NCBI RefSeq assembly: GCF_021245725.1
Contig: NZ_JAJGSX010000005.1
Coordinates: 124,001 to 188,000, forward strand
Direction: 5' to 3'
Origin: Pseudonocardia sp. TRM90224
GTDB taxonomy: Bacteria; Actinomycetota; Actinomycetes; Mycobacteriales; Pseudonocardiaceae
DNA: 64,000 nt
How positions within the stretch are numbered: position 1 is the first letter of the stretch; each line of letters starts with the position of its first letter. Shown here piece by piece: positions 30,052 through 38,745 of the stretch. A program made the translations under genes and the position numbers. Below the pieces are notes generated by a model. The model saw nothing but the letters and a program-made list of their open reading frames with translations, did no database searches and had not been told where the DNA came from.

Positions 30052-31383
30052 ATGGTCCTCACTCCGCACGTCGGACGGCTCTCCGCGCGGCCCGATCCCG
30101 TGCGGGCCTTCCTGTCGCCCGCGACATGGCTCGCCACCGCGCACCTGCTGCTCGACTTCTTCGTCGGCTGGTTCTCCGCCATCGTCCTGTTCTTCGGGTT
30201 GATGCTGAGCGTGGTGCTGCTGCCGTTCGCCCTGCTCGGCGTGCCGGTGTGGATCGTGACGGCCTGGGTGAGCGCGATGCTGGCGAAGCTGGAGCGGGCC
30301 CGCTACCGGGTGCTGCTCGGTGTCGACATCCCGGTGCGGCCGATGCCGCCGGGCACCTTGCACCCGCTGCGGTACGGCGGTGTCCTGCTGCGCGACGCCG
30401 GGGTCCGCCGCCGCGCGGCCTACCAGGTGCTGGCGGCTCCGCTCGGGCTGCTGACCTCCGGCGCGGTCTACTTCGTGCTCTGCCTCGGGTTCGCGTTGCT
30501 GCTGGTGCCGGTGGTGGCGATGGTCGGGTACGCCCCGCAGTTCGAGATCCTCGGGATGCAGTTCGGCGATTCGGCAGCCGGCCGCACGTTCCTCGCGGGC
30601 CTCGGCCTGATCCTGCTGCTGCTCGCGCCGGCGATCATCCGGGCGCTGGCGCTGATGGACGTCGCCGTGGCAAACGCGCTGCTCGGACACGACGCGAGCG
30701 CGCTCGAACGCCGGGTCGACGAGCTGGAGCGCAGCCGGGCGCGGGTCGTCGACGCGGGTGAGGTGGAGCGCCGCCGGATCGAGCGCGACCTGCACGACGG
30801 CACCCAGCAGCAGCTCGTCTCGTTGGCGATGACGCTCGGCAGGGCGAAGGCGCGCTACAAGCAGAACCCCGAAGAGGTCGGCGAGCTGCTCGACGACGCG
30901 CACAAGCAGGCCAAGGACACCGTGACCGACCTGCGCAGCCTGATCCGCGGCCTGCACCCGCCGGTGCTCGCCGACCGCGGGCTCGACGCCGCGCTCTCCG
31001 CCATCGCGGCCCGCTGCCCCGTGCCGGTCACGCTCACCGTCGAGCTCGACCAACGCCCGCCTGCGACCGTCGAGGCGATCGGCTACTTCGTGGTCGCCGA
31101 GGGCCTCACCAACGTCGCGAAGCACGCCAACGCGTCGACCGCGACGGTCACCGTGCGCCGCGAGGGCACCGGCCCGGTCTGGATCACGATCACGGACAAC
31201 GGGGTCGGTGGCGCCGACCCGGACCGCGGCACCGGGCTTCGCGGCCTCGCCGACCGGGTGTCGGGCGTCGACGGCCAGCTCAGCGTCGACTCCCCGCTCG
31301 GCGGACCGACCGTACTGACGGTCGAGCTACCGTCCGTCGAGCTGCCGCGCACGGCCCCGACCACTGTGCCGGTCGCTCCGTGA
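30052..31383 (+). CDS. NarL-type sensor histidine kinase with membrane sensor domain
   Basis: 443 residues. The N-terminal 200 form a four-helix membrane sensor domain (pairs near 35-70 and 130-200) of the kind seen in actinobacterial envelope-stress kinases. The HisKA_3 domain carries the phosphorylated His248 in ERRRIERDLHDGTQQQ, and the ATPase domain shows GLTNVAKHANAS and DNGVGG ... GTGLRGLADRV. The stop overlaps the response regulator start (GTGA). The signal is unknown; a DUF4097 protein follows in the operon. Confidence 0.92.
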   Translation: MVLTPHVGRLSARPDPVRAFLSPATWLATAHLLLDFFVGWFSAIVLFFGLMLSVVLLPFALLGVPVWIVTAWVSAMLAKLERARYRVLLGVDIPVRPMPPGTLHPLRYGGVLLRDAGVRRRAAYQVLAAPLGLLTSGAVYFVLCLGFALLLVPVVAMVGYAPQFEILGMQFGDSAAGRTFLAGLGLILLLLAPAIIRALALMDVAVANALLGHDASALERRVDELERSRARVVDAGEVERRRIERDLHDGTQQQLVSLAMTLGRAKARYKQNPEEVGELLDDAHKQAKDTVTDLRSLIRGLHPPVLADRGLDAALSAIAARCPVPVTLTVELDQRPPATVEAIGYFVVAEGLTNVAKHANASTATVTVRREGTGPVWITITDNGVGGADPDRGTGLRGLADRVSGVDGQLSVDSPLGGPTVLTVELPSVELPRTAPTTVPVAP

Positions 31384-32042
31384 CCGCCACCGCCGCTCCG
31401 CGCGTCACCGTCGCGGAGGACTCGGTGCTCCTGCGCGAAGGGCTCTGCCGGCTGTTGGCCGAGGCCGGGTTCGAGGTCGTCGCGGCCGTCGGCGACGGCG
31501 AGCAGCTCCTGCAGGCCGTCGGCGCCGACCAGCCCGACATCGTCGTCGCGGACGTGCGGATGCCGCCGACCCACTCCGACGAGGGCCTGCGGGCTGCGCT
31601 CGTGATCCGGGCGCGGTGGCCTTCGGTCGCCGTGCTCGTGCTCTCCCAGTACGTCGAGGAGCGCTACGCCACGGATCTGCTCGCCGGCGACACCCGCGGG
31701 GTCGGTTACCTGCTGAAGGACCGCGTCGCCGACGTCGACACGTTCGTCGACGCGCTGCACAGGGTCCGCGAAGGCGGCACGGCGCTCGACCCCGAGGTGG
31801 TCTCGCAGATCCTCGCGCGATCGCGGCGCAGCGAACCGCTCGCCGGGCTCACCCCGCGCGAGCGCGATGTGCTCGCGCTCATGGCGGAGGGCCACTCCAA
31901 CGCGGGGATCGCGGACGAGCTGACGGTCAGCGAGGGCGCGGTGGAGAAGCACATCAGCGGGATCTTCGGAAAGCTCGACCTGCCGGCCGCCGACGGAGGA
32001 CACCGCAGGGTGCTCGCCGTGCTCCGGTACCTGGAGGCGTGA
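31380..32042 (+). CDS. NarL/LuxR-type response regulator
   Basis: 220 residues: a receiver domain with Asp14, phospho-acceptor Asp58 in DIVVADVRMPP and Lys113 in GYLLKDRV, followed by a LuxR-type helix-turn-helix (LTPRERDVLALMAEGHSN through SEGAVEKHISGIFGKLDL). It is the partner of the kinase encoded immediately upstream and probably activates its own operon. Its end lies 2 bp before the ATG of the DUF4097 gene. Confidence 0.94.
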   Translation: MTATAAPRVTVAEDSVLLREGLCRLLAEAGFEVVAAVGDGEQLLQAVGADQPDIVVADVRMPPTHSDEGLRAALVIRARWPSVAVLVLSQYVEERYATDLLAGDTRGVGYLLKDRVADVDTFVDALHRVREGGTALDPEVVSQILARSRRSEPLAGLTPRERDVLALMAEGHSNAGIADELTVSEGAVEKHISGIFGKLDLPAADGGHRRVLAVLRYLEA

Positions 32043-32044
32043 CG

Positions 32045-32857
32045 ATGACCGAGCAGGAGACCACGGCGACCATCACACCGGCGGTGGCGCCCGGCCCACC
32101 GCCGGTGCGACGCGGCGCAGTCGTGTTCGCGGTGCTGTTCGTCGTGGCCATGATCACCGTCGGCACCGTGAACACCCTGTCCGACCTGGTGGAGTCGACG
32201 GTCGAGCAGTCGACGACGATCGTGCCGCAAGGCCGGGCCCTCTCCGTCGAGGCCTTGACCGGCGACATCGAGATCGGGCCGAGCCCCGACGGGAACGTGC
32301 ACGTGCGCACCACCGTCGAGTACGGCCTCACCCGCCCCGAGCTGACCGAGCAGGCGAACGCCGACGAGGTGTTCCTCGCTTCGAGGTGCGACGGGGTGGT
32401 CGTCGCGGAGTGCCAGGTCGACTACGACGTGCTCGTGCCGCCCGACTTCCCCGTCTACGCCGAGACCCGCTCGGGTCACGTCCGGCTGTCCGGGCTGACC
32501 GGGCCGCTGACCGTGCGGACCACCACGGGTGACGTCACGCTCTCCGGCGTCGCCGGCACGATCGACGTCCGCGCGCAGTCGGGCGGGATCCGAGGTTCGG
32601 AGCTGCGCAGCCCGAGCGTCACCACCCGGACGGCCAGCGGCAACGTCGACCTCGACCTGCTCTCGCCACCCCAGCTCATCGACGCGGTGGTGACCGGCGG
32701 CGACATCGACCTCCGCGTCCCCGGCGCCTCTCGGTACCGCGTGACGGCCGAGGCGCCCGACGGAGACCAGACGGTCTCGGTACCCACCGACCCCGGCTCC
32801 GCCAACACCATCACCGCACGGACGTCGGCCGGCAGGGTGCGCGTGGCCCCCCGCTGA
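32045..32857 (+). CDS. Membrane-anchored DUF4097-type beta-repeat protein
   Basis: 270 residues. One helix (VVFAVLFVVAMITVGTVNTL, about residues 25-45) anchors an external domain built of short beta repeats, seen as repeated TGDV/SGHV/SGGI/SGNV/GGDI turns from about residue 140 onward, the DUF4097 pattern. GGAGG seven bases upstream favours the ATG at 32045 over the GTG at 32039. Coupled to a two-component system, it is probably an accessory or target of it. The biochemical function is unknown. Confidence 0.8.
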   Translation: MTEQETTATITPAVAPGPPPVRRGAVVFAVLFVVAMITVGTVNTLSDLVESTVEQSTTIVPQGRALSVEALTGDIEIGPSPDGNVHVRTTVEYGLTRPELTEQANADEVFLASRCDGVVVAECQVDYDVLVPPDFPVYAETRSGHVRLSGLTGPLTVRTTTGDVTLSGVAGTIDVRAQSGGIRGSELRSPSVTTRTASGNVDLDLLSPPQLIDAVVTGGDIDLRVPGASRYRVTAEAPDGDQTVSVPTDPGSANTITARTSAGRVRVAPR

Positions 32858-32867
32858 GCAGGCGGAT

Positions 32868-33016
32868 GAGTCGACACCTCCAGCACGGTGAGTCGACACT
32901 TCCGGCACGGCGAGTCTCACATCTCAGCGCGCGAGTCCCACGTCTCGGCGGGCGAGTCCCACGTTTCAGCGCGCGAGTCCCACGTCTCCGCGGGCGAGTC
33001 CCACGTTTCAGCGCGG
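32868..33016. repeat. Tandem repeat, seven units of 21-22 bp
   Basis: Each unit begins GAGTC. The first two (22 bp) are GAGTCGACAC types. The next is intermediate, and the last four (21 bp) alternate between GAGTCCCACGTCTC and GAGTCCCACGTTTC, so a 42-bp higher-order period is visible and units 5 and 7 are almost identical. It lies between the DUF4097 gene and the convergent methyltransferase. It is not a CRISPR, as there are no spacers. Confidence 0.85.
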
Positions 33017-33052
33017 TTCGTCGGGAGACGCCTTCGTCGTCCGAACGCCCTA

Positions 33053-33808
33053 CTACCAGGTCAGGGTGGCGACCGTGGTGGGGCGAGCGGGCGTCTCCGC
33101 CAGCGCCGCTTCGACCTCACCGGCCCGGCCGGCGGGCAGGCACAGCTGCCGGGTGATCCAGGCGACGTCCTGGCGGATCGACGGGCGGCGCTCCCACTCC
33201 GTCGCCGTCGCGGTGATACCGAGCTCCGCCAGCACGGCGACGGCGTCGGCGCTGGTGGCGGAGGGTGGGCGGCGCAGGTCGTGGAAGCGCAGCCACAGCG
33301 GATCCAGCCAGGCCATCGGGTGCTGCGTGAACATCTCGACCACCACACCCCGCCCGGCGGCCGCCGTCAGCGCCTCCAGGAACGGCGGTAGGTCGACGAC
33401 GTTGTGCAGCACGTGGTGGCAGACGACGACGTCGGCGCGGCCTGCGGCCGCTGCGGCATCGGGCCACGACCCGAGCACGGTCCGGTGCGGCGCACCACGG
33501 CGGGCAGCCGTCGCGGCGAACGCTTCGAGCATGTCCGGCTGACGGTCGACCCCCGTGACGTGCGTGGCGGCGCCGGCGAGCGCCAGCGCCGCCGCCCCGC
33601 CCCCGCACCCGACGTCGAGCACGGTGCCGCCGGCGCCGAGCAGCCCGAGCGCCGCGGCGCGCGACGCGGTGTCCTCGGCGATCTCGGGAGCGACGAACCG
33701 GTCGACGTCGTGCCGCCACGGCGTCCTCTCCGCCTGCGCGAGGATCTCCGGCGGGATCCCGCGGCCGTCCTGCAACCGCGCCCAGCGCTGCGCCGCCGTC
33801 ACCGTCAC
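33053..33808 (-). CDS. SAM-dependent methyltransferase, class I
   Basis: 251 residues with the SAM motif VLDVGCGGGAAALALAGA (about 70-87), GVDRQPDMLEAFAA and the motif-IV-like region RADVVVCHHVLHNVVDLPPFL. The C-terminal part may form the substrate lid. The substrate is unknown. The GTG start overlaps the stop of the Clp-N protein (GTGA), so both are made together; a second GTG two codons downstream is possible. Confidence 0.85.
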   Translation of the reverse strand: MTVTAAQRWARLQDGRGIPPEILAQAERTPWRHDVDRFVAPEIAEDTASRAAALGLLGAGGTVLDVGCGGGAAALALAGAATHVTGVDRQPDMLEAFAATAARRGAPHRTVLGSWPDAAAAAGRADVVVCHHVLHNVVDLPPFLEALTAAAGRGVVVEMFTQHPMAWLDPLWLRFHDLRRPPSATSADAVAVLAELGITATATEWERRPSIRQDVAWITRQLCLPAGRAGEVEAALAETPARPTTVATLTW

Positions 33809-34737
33809 GGGCGTCCGCGCCTGCGGAGCCGGTCGCGCAGCGAGCGCCGCTGCTCCACCGAGGTCTCGTTGAGCTGGAGGAAGCCGTCGACGGTGTCGGT
33901 GAACTGGTGGACGGCGCGGTGCAGCGTGATGAACGGCCCGGCGAGCGGGCCGTCGCCGTTGAGCGCTTCGGACTCGGCGATCAGCGCACGCAACCTCGCC
34001 ACCGTCTCGTCGTCGCCGATCGTCAAGGTTGCGGTGTCCTCGCCGACCTCCCACCGCATGGTCGAGGCGGCGGCCTGCTCCGGCGTGATGTCGCTGGTGG
34101 CCGCGAGGTCGCCGGCGTCGACCCCGGCGATGATCGACTCGGCGGTGACGCCGAGCTGGGTCAGCACCTTCGCCGCCATGCCCGTGTCGACCTGCATGAG
34201 CGCCTCCAGGAAGTGGTGGCTGCCGACGGGCCCGCCCGCCGCGATCTGCTCGGCGACCGCGACGATCCGCTCCGCGGCGGGCGTCCGCGGGACGCTGCCG
34301 CGCCGCCCGGGTGGCACGGCCAGCGCCTGGCGGACCTGGTCGAGCCCACCTGCGTCGCGGGCGAGCACCTGCGCCGCGACCCCCTCGCCCTCGGCCACGA
34401 TGCCGAGCACGAGGTGCTCGGGGCCGATGAAGTCGTGGCCGAGCCGCAGCGACTCCCGCAACGACAGCTCCATCACCTTCTTGGCCCGCGGGGTGAACGG
34501 GATGTGCCCCTTGCGGTCGCTCGTCCCAGGCGCCACCGCCTGCTCGACGGCCGCCCACAGGCCCTCCGGCGTGAGCCCGAGCGTCGTCAGCGACTTGCGG
34601 ACGGCGACGTCCGGCGAGAGCCGCATCACCCCCAGCAGCATGTGCTCGGTGCCGATGTGGTTGTGCCGCATCTCGCGTGCGACCTCTTGCGCGTCGACGA
34701 TGACCTGTCGGGCCTCGCCCGTGAATCTCTCGAACAT
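33805..34737 (-). CDS. Clp-N-domain protein without ATPase domains
   Basis: 310 residues that begin MFERFTGEARQVIVDAQEVA, like ClpC. Two Clp-N repeats are visible at 1-75 (GTEHMLLGVM) and 80-150 (IGPEHLVLGIV), and a third, weaker one at about 150-225 (SHHFLEALMQ). There are no Walker motifs, so it is not a chaperone ATPase. Proteins of this type may act as adaptors or decoys for Clp substrates. It is divergent from a small HTH protein across a short AT-rich gap and coupled to a methyltransferase. Confidence 0.82.
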   Translation of the reverse strand: MFERFTGEARQVIVDAQEVAREMRHNHIGTEHMLLGVMRLSPDVAVRKSLTTLGLTPEGLWAAVEQAVAPGTSDRKGHIPFTPRAKKVMELSLRESLRLGHDFIGPEHLVLGIVAEGEGVAAQVLARDAGGLDQVRQALAVPPGRRGSVPRTPAAERIVAVAEQIAAGGPVGSHHFLEALMQVDTGMAAKVLTQLGVTAESIIAGVDAGDLAATSDITPEQAAASTMRWEVGEDTATLTIGDDETVARLRALIAESEALNGDGPLAGPFITLHRAVHQFTDTVDGFLQLNETSVEQRRSLRDRLRRRGRP

Positions 34738-34829
34738 GTAGCCATGCTCGCAACCCTGTCAATACAGTGTCATTAATAGGGATAGAGGTCCTTGCCAGCG
34801 GCGGGGGTCAGTGACAGGGGGAGGCTGCG

Positions 34830-35195
34830 ATGGACAGCGAGTGGGACGCCCGGCTGGACGCGTGGCGCGCGGAGCTGGACCTGCTCGCCCGGGTGGACGG
34901 CGAGCGATGGGTGCCGCTCGCGGAGGCCGAGGCGCAAAGCGGCGTCTCGCGATCGGCCCTGCGGTCCTGGTACCGCAACGGCGAGGTCGCGTCGCGGCTG
35001 GTCGACGGCCCGCACGGGCCGCAGCGGCTCGTCCCGCTCGACGCCGTGCTGGAGCGGGCCGAACGCTCCGCCCGCATCCGCAAGCGGGCCGAACGTGAGA
35101 TCAGCCTCGAAGCGCAGGTTGCGCTGCTGCGCAGCCACGTCGACCGGCTGGAGATCCGCCTCGCCGCACTCGAAGCCCGCTCCGGCGAGGCGTAA
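34830..35195 (+). CDS. Helix-turn-helix (MerR-like) protein with coiled coil
   Basis: 121 residues: a DNA-binding segment WVPLAEAEAQSGVSRSALRSWYRNG (about 26-50) like a MerR/excisionase helix-turn-helix with a small wing, then a long charged helix (about 75-115, ISLEAQVALLRSHVDRLEIRLAALEA) likely to dimerise. GGGGGAGG precedes the ATG. It may regulate the divergent Clp-N/methyltransferase pair; that is inference. The gap between them is notably AT-rich for this genome. Confidence 0.75.
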   Translation: MDSEWDARLDAWRAELDLLARVDGERWVPLAEAEAQSGVSRSALRSWYRNGEVASRLVDGPHGPQRLVPLDAVLERAERSARIRKRAEREISLEAQVALLRSHVDRLEIRLAALEARSGEA

Positions 35196-35263
35196 CTTCC
35201 CCACCGTTTTGCCTACTTGCACACCCTGAAGGGCGCGCAGGTTGGCAAAACGGCGGGGAAGTT
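35194..35263. repeat. Long inverted repeat of the CCCCACCGTTTTG family, copy 3
   Basis: Arms of 20 bp (AACTTCCCCACCGTTTTGCC and its complement, one mismatch) with a 30-nt loop sharing TTGCACACCCT with copy 2. It sits between the convergent ends of the HTH gene and ileS, where it could terminate both. Confidence 0.85.
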
Positions 35264-35272
35264 CGTGGCGCG

Positions 35273-38200
35273 TCAGGCCTTGGCGACGCTCACGCGCACC
35301 TCGGCGGCGGTGCCGTCGGGGGCCGAGACCGAGCCGGTCGAGGTCGCGTCCGGCACCGGTGCGTACGCCACGGCACGCGCGAGCACCTCACCGGCGACGA
35401 ACGTCTCGTGCGTGCGCACGGCGTCGAGCACCGGCTCGGCGGCGTCGAGCGTCACCGTGATCCGGTCGGACACGTCGAGGCCCGCGTCGCGGCGGGCCTG
35501 CTGCACCAGCCGGACGACGTCCTTCGCGGTGCCCTCGACGGCCAGCTCCGGGGTGACGTCGGTGTCGAGCACGACGAGCCCGCTGTTGCCGGGCAGCGCC
35601 GCCGTGGTGGTGGCCTCGCCGGCCCGCTCCGCGGCCACCAGCTTCTGGTTGAACTCACCCTCCAGCAGCTGGATGCCGGCCGCGGTGACGGTGCCGTCGG
35701 CGTTCGCCGTCCACTCCCCCGCCTTGACGGCCTTGATCACCTTCTGGGTGTCGCCGCCGAGGCGCGGCCCGCAGACCCGCGCGTTGACGGCGAGCTCGAA
35801 CCGGCCGTACGCCTCGACGTCGTCGCTGACCACGACGTCCTTGACGTTCACCTCGTCGCGCAGGATGTCGACGAACGGGGCCAGGGACGGCGCGTCGGCG
35901 GCTGCCACCGTGAGGCGGGCCAGCGGCAGCCGCACCCGCAGCCCCGCCGACTTGCGCAGCGACAGCGCGGCCGAGGCCACCTGGCGGACCCGGTCCATCG
36001 CCGCCACCAGCGCGGCGTCGTGCGGCAGGTCCGTCGAGGTGGGCCAGTCGGCTAGGTGCACCGAGCGGCCGCCGGTCAGGCCGCGCCACAGCTGCTCCAT
36101 GGTTAGTGGGAGCAGCGGCGCCGCGACCCGTGCCGTGACCTCCAGGACCGTGTGCAGCGTGTCGATCGCGTCGACGTCGCCGTCCCAGAACCGCTCGCGC
36201 GAGCGGCGCACGTACCAGTTGGTGAGCGCCTCCGCGTGGTCGCGCACCCGCTCGCAGGCACCGGCGATGTCGTAGACGTCCATCGCGGCCGTCACGTCGT
36301 CGACCAGCGCTGCGGTGCGGGAGAGCACGTACCGGTCCAGCACGTGCGTGCTGTCGGTGCGGAACGTGCCCGTGCGCCCGGCCGCCCCCGCGTAGAGCGA
36401 GAGGAAGTACCAGGTGTTCCACAGCGGCAGGATCGACTGGCGCACGCCCTCGCGGATGCCCTGCTCGGTGACGACGAGGTTGCCGCCGCGCAGGATCGGC
36501 GACGCCATGAGGAACCAGCGCATGGCGTCGGATCCGTCGCGGTCGAAGACCTCGTTGACGTCCGGGTAGTTCTTCAGCGACTTGGACATCTTCAGCCCGT
36601 CGTCGCCCAGCACGATCCCGTGCGCGACGCACGACCGGAACGACGGCCGGTCGAACAGCGCCGTGGCCAGCACGTGCAGCGTGTAGAACCAGCCGCGGGT
36701 CTGGCCGTTGTACTCGACGATGAAGTCGCCCGGGTAGTGGTCGTCGAACCACTCGCGGTTCTCGAACGGGTAGTGCACCTGCGCGAACGGCATCGAGCCC
36801 GACTCGAACCAGCAGTCGAGCACCTCCGGCACCCGGCGCATGACGGACTTCCCGGTCGGGTCGTCCGGGTTGGGCCGGGTCAGCTCGTCGACGTACGGGC
36901 GGTGCAGGTCGGTCGGGCGCACGCCGAAGTCGCGCTCGATCTCGTCGAGCGAGCCGTAGACGTCGGTGCGCGGGTACGCCGGGTCGTCGCTCACCCACAC
37001 CGGGATCGGCGATCCCCAGTAGCGGTTGCGCGAGATCGACCAGTCGCGGGCGCCTTCGAGCCACTTGCCGAACTGGCCGTCGCGCACGTGCTCCGGCACC
37101 CAGGTGATCTGCTGGTTCAGCTCGACCATGCGGTCGCGGAACGCCGTGACCTGCACGAACCACGAGTCCACCGCGCGCTGGATCAGCGGGTTGCCGCAGC
37201 GCCAGCAGTGCGGGTACGGGTGGTCGTACGTCTCGTGCCGCAGGAGCACGCCCTGCACGTACGGGGCCGTGCCGTCCTTGAGGTCGCGGATGATCTGCGG
37301 GTTCGCGTCGAACACTTGCATGCCCTCGTAGGGGGCGACGCGGGAGTCGAACTCGCCGCGGCTGTCGACCGGGACCACCGCCTCGATGCCCGCGGCGTCG
37401 GTGACGACCTTGTCCTCCTCACCGAACGCGGGGGCGATGTGCACGATCCCCGTTCCGTCCTCGGTGGTGACGTAGTCGGCGGAGAGCACCCGGTGGGCGT
37501 TCTCCCAGCCGGCGAAGAAGTCGAACGGCGGCGTGTAGGACAGCCCGAGCAGGTCGGTGCCGCGCAGGGTGCGCAGGAGCTCGGGCTCCTCGCCCAGCTC
37601 ACGCGCGTAGGCGCCGACGCGGGCCGACGCGAGCACCCATCGCTTGCCGTTGGCGGCGACGAGCGAGTACTCGACGTCCGGGTGCACGGCCATGGCGAGG
37701 TTCGACGGCAGCGTCCACGGCGTGGTCGTCCAGATCAGCGCGTAGGCGCCGTCGAGATCGGTGCCGGGCGCGTTCAGCGCCAGCCCGACGGTGACCGCGG
37801 GGTCCTGCCGGTCGTGGTAGACGTCGTCCATCTTGGTCTCGGTCGCCGAGAGCGGCGTGCCGTCGTGCCAGCAGTACCAGAGCACCCGGAAGCCCTGGTA
37901 GACCAGGCCCTTGTCCCACAGCGACTTGAAGGCCCACATGACGCTTTCCATGTAGTCCAGGTCGAGCGTCTTGTAGTCGTTGTCGAAGTCGACCCAGCGG
38001 GCCTGGCGGGTGACGTACTCGCGCCAATCGCCGGTGTAGCGCAGCACCGACTCGCGGCAGGCCTCGTTGAACGCGGCCACGCCCATCTCGTCGATCTCGG
38101 CCTTGTTCTTCAGGCCGAGCTGCTTCTCGGTCTCGGTCTCCGCGGGCAGGCCGTGGGTGTCCCAGCCGAAGCGGCGCTCGACGTGCTTGCCGCGCATCGT

Positions 38201-38440
38201 CTGGTAGCGCGGGACGACGTCCTTGACGTAGCCGGTGAGCAGGTGCCCGTAGTGGGGCAGCCCGTTCGCGAAGGGCGGGCCGTCGTAGAAGACGAACTCG
38301 TTGCTGCCGTTCTCACCGGCCGGCCGCTGCTCGACCGAGGCGACGAACGTGGAGTCGGTGTCCCAGAAATCGAGCACCTCGCGTTCCAGCGAAGGGAACG
38401 ACGGGTGCGCCGGGACGGTGGGGTAACCGGGGTCTGCCAT
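35273..38440 (-). CDS. ileS: Isoleucyl-tRNA synthetase
   Basis: Charges tRNA-Ile. 1055 residues, the long (eukaryote-like, IleRS2) form usual in actinobacteria. The class I signatures are HYGH at 63-66 (in [10 protein letters not shown]) and KMSKS at 617-621; the editing domain lies between them. The ATG start has AGGAG about 11 bases upstream and ends the T-box leader. Open frame beyond 38440 is part of the leader and is rejected. Expression should rise when uncharged tRNA-Ile accumulates. Confidence 0.97.
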   Translation of the reverse strand: MADPGYPTVPAHPSFPSLEREVLDFWDTDSTFVASVEQRPAGENGSNEFVFYDGPPFANGLPHYGHLLTGYVKDVVPRYQTMRGKHVERRFGWDTHGLPAETETEKQLGLKNKAEIDEMGVAAFNEACRESVLRYTGDWREYVTRQARWVDFDNDYKTLDLDYMESVMWAFKSLWDKGLVYQGFRVLWYCWHDGTPLSATETKMDDVYHDRQDPAVTVGLALNAPGTDLDGAYALIWTTTPWTLPSNLAMAVHPDVEYSLVAANGKRWVLASARVGAYARELGEEPELLRTLRGTDLLGLSYTPPFDFFAGWENAHRVLSADYVTTEDGTGIVHIAPAFGEEDKVVTDAAGIEAVVPVDSRGEFDSRVAPYEGMQVFDANPQIIRDLKDGTAPYVQGVLLRHETYDHPYPHCWRCGNPLIQRAVDSWFVQVTAFRDRMVELNQQITWVPEHVRDGQFGKWLEGARDWSISRNRYWGSPIPVWVSDDPAYPRTDVYGSLDEIERDFGVRPTDLHRPYVDELTRPNPDDPTGKSVMRRVPEVLDCWFESGSMPFAQVHYPFENREWFDDHYPGDFIVEYNGQTRGWFYTLHVLATALFDRPSFRSCVAHGIVLGDDGLKMSKSLKNYPDVNEVFDRDGSDAMRWFLMASPILRGGNLVVTEQGIREGVRQSILPLWNTWYFLSLYAGAAGRTGTFRTDSTHVLDRYVLSRTAALVDDVTAAMDVYDIAGACERVRDHAEALTNWYVRRSRERFWDGDVDAIDTLHTVLEVTARVAAPLLPLTMEQLWRGLTGGRSVHLADWPTSTDLPHDAALVAAMDRVRQVASAALSLRKSAGLRVRLPLARLTVAAADAPSLAPFVDILRDEVNVKDVVVSDDVEAYGRFELAVNARVCGPRLGGDTQKVIKAVKAGEWTANADGTVTAAGIQLLEGEFNQKLVAAERAGEATTTAALPGNSGLVVLDTDVTPELAVEGTAKDVVRLVQQARRDAGLDVSDRITVTLDAAEPVLDAVRTHETFVAGEVLARAVAYAPVPDATSTGSVSAPDGTAAEVRVSVAKA

Positions 38441-38690
38441 CGGTGGTGCTCCTCGTGCGGCGGGCGTGCCTGCACGGGGACGACAGCCCGTCGACCTGCA
38501 CGGCGGGCGCCGCGGTACCACCCCGCTTGCCGATCATCCACGTGGGACGTGGACCCTCGGCCTCTCATCGGACGGCTATGACGGGCCGCACCCGCCCGGT
38601 TCTACTGGGGCCGTCGAGGACGGCCTGTTCTTCCGGAGGCTCCCCGGTGATAGCCGGATCGGTGCCTGTGACACCAGCGTAGCGCCGGGG
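38441..38690 (-). ncRNA. T-box riboswitch (tRNA-Ile sensing) upstream of ileS
   Basis: Reading toward ileS, the leader has the stem I block GGCTATCACCGGGGAGCC with an ATC isoleucine codon (38649-38651) in the specifier position, then CCGGAAGAAC, AGTAGAACCGGGCGGGT, and the T-box GGGTGGTACCGCGG at about 38510-38524. GGTGGT of the T-box can pair with ACCACC directly before the ATG. With no T-run terminator, this suggests control of translation start, as known for actinobacterial ileS T-boxes. It fills most of the 305-bp gap; 38691-38745 shows nothing else. Confidence 0.92.
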
Positions 38691-38745
38691 CGCGAGCCGT
38701 TATTCCGCGGCCCGCCCCGGCGCTCCCACGTGGAGCTGCGCCGGA

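Noticed and set aside
31616-32044. DUF4097 reading frame extended upstream through the response regulator
   Set aside because: This part is an out-of-frame shadow of the regulator; a GGAGG site marks the ATG at 32045.
32868-33016. CRISPR array
   Set aside because: Units are directly adjacent with no unique spacers, and no cas genes are near.
38441-38521. ileS reading frame extended upstream by 27 codons
   Set aside because: The extension covers the T-box and the ribosome binding site; the ATG at 38440 has a good AGGAG and the usual N-terminus.
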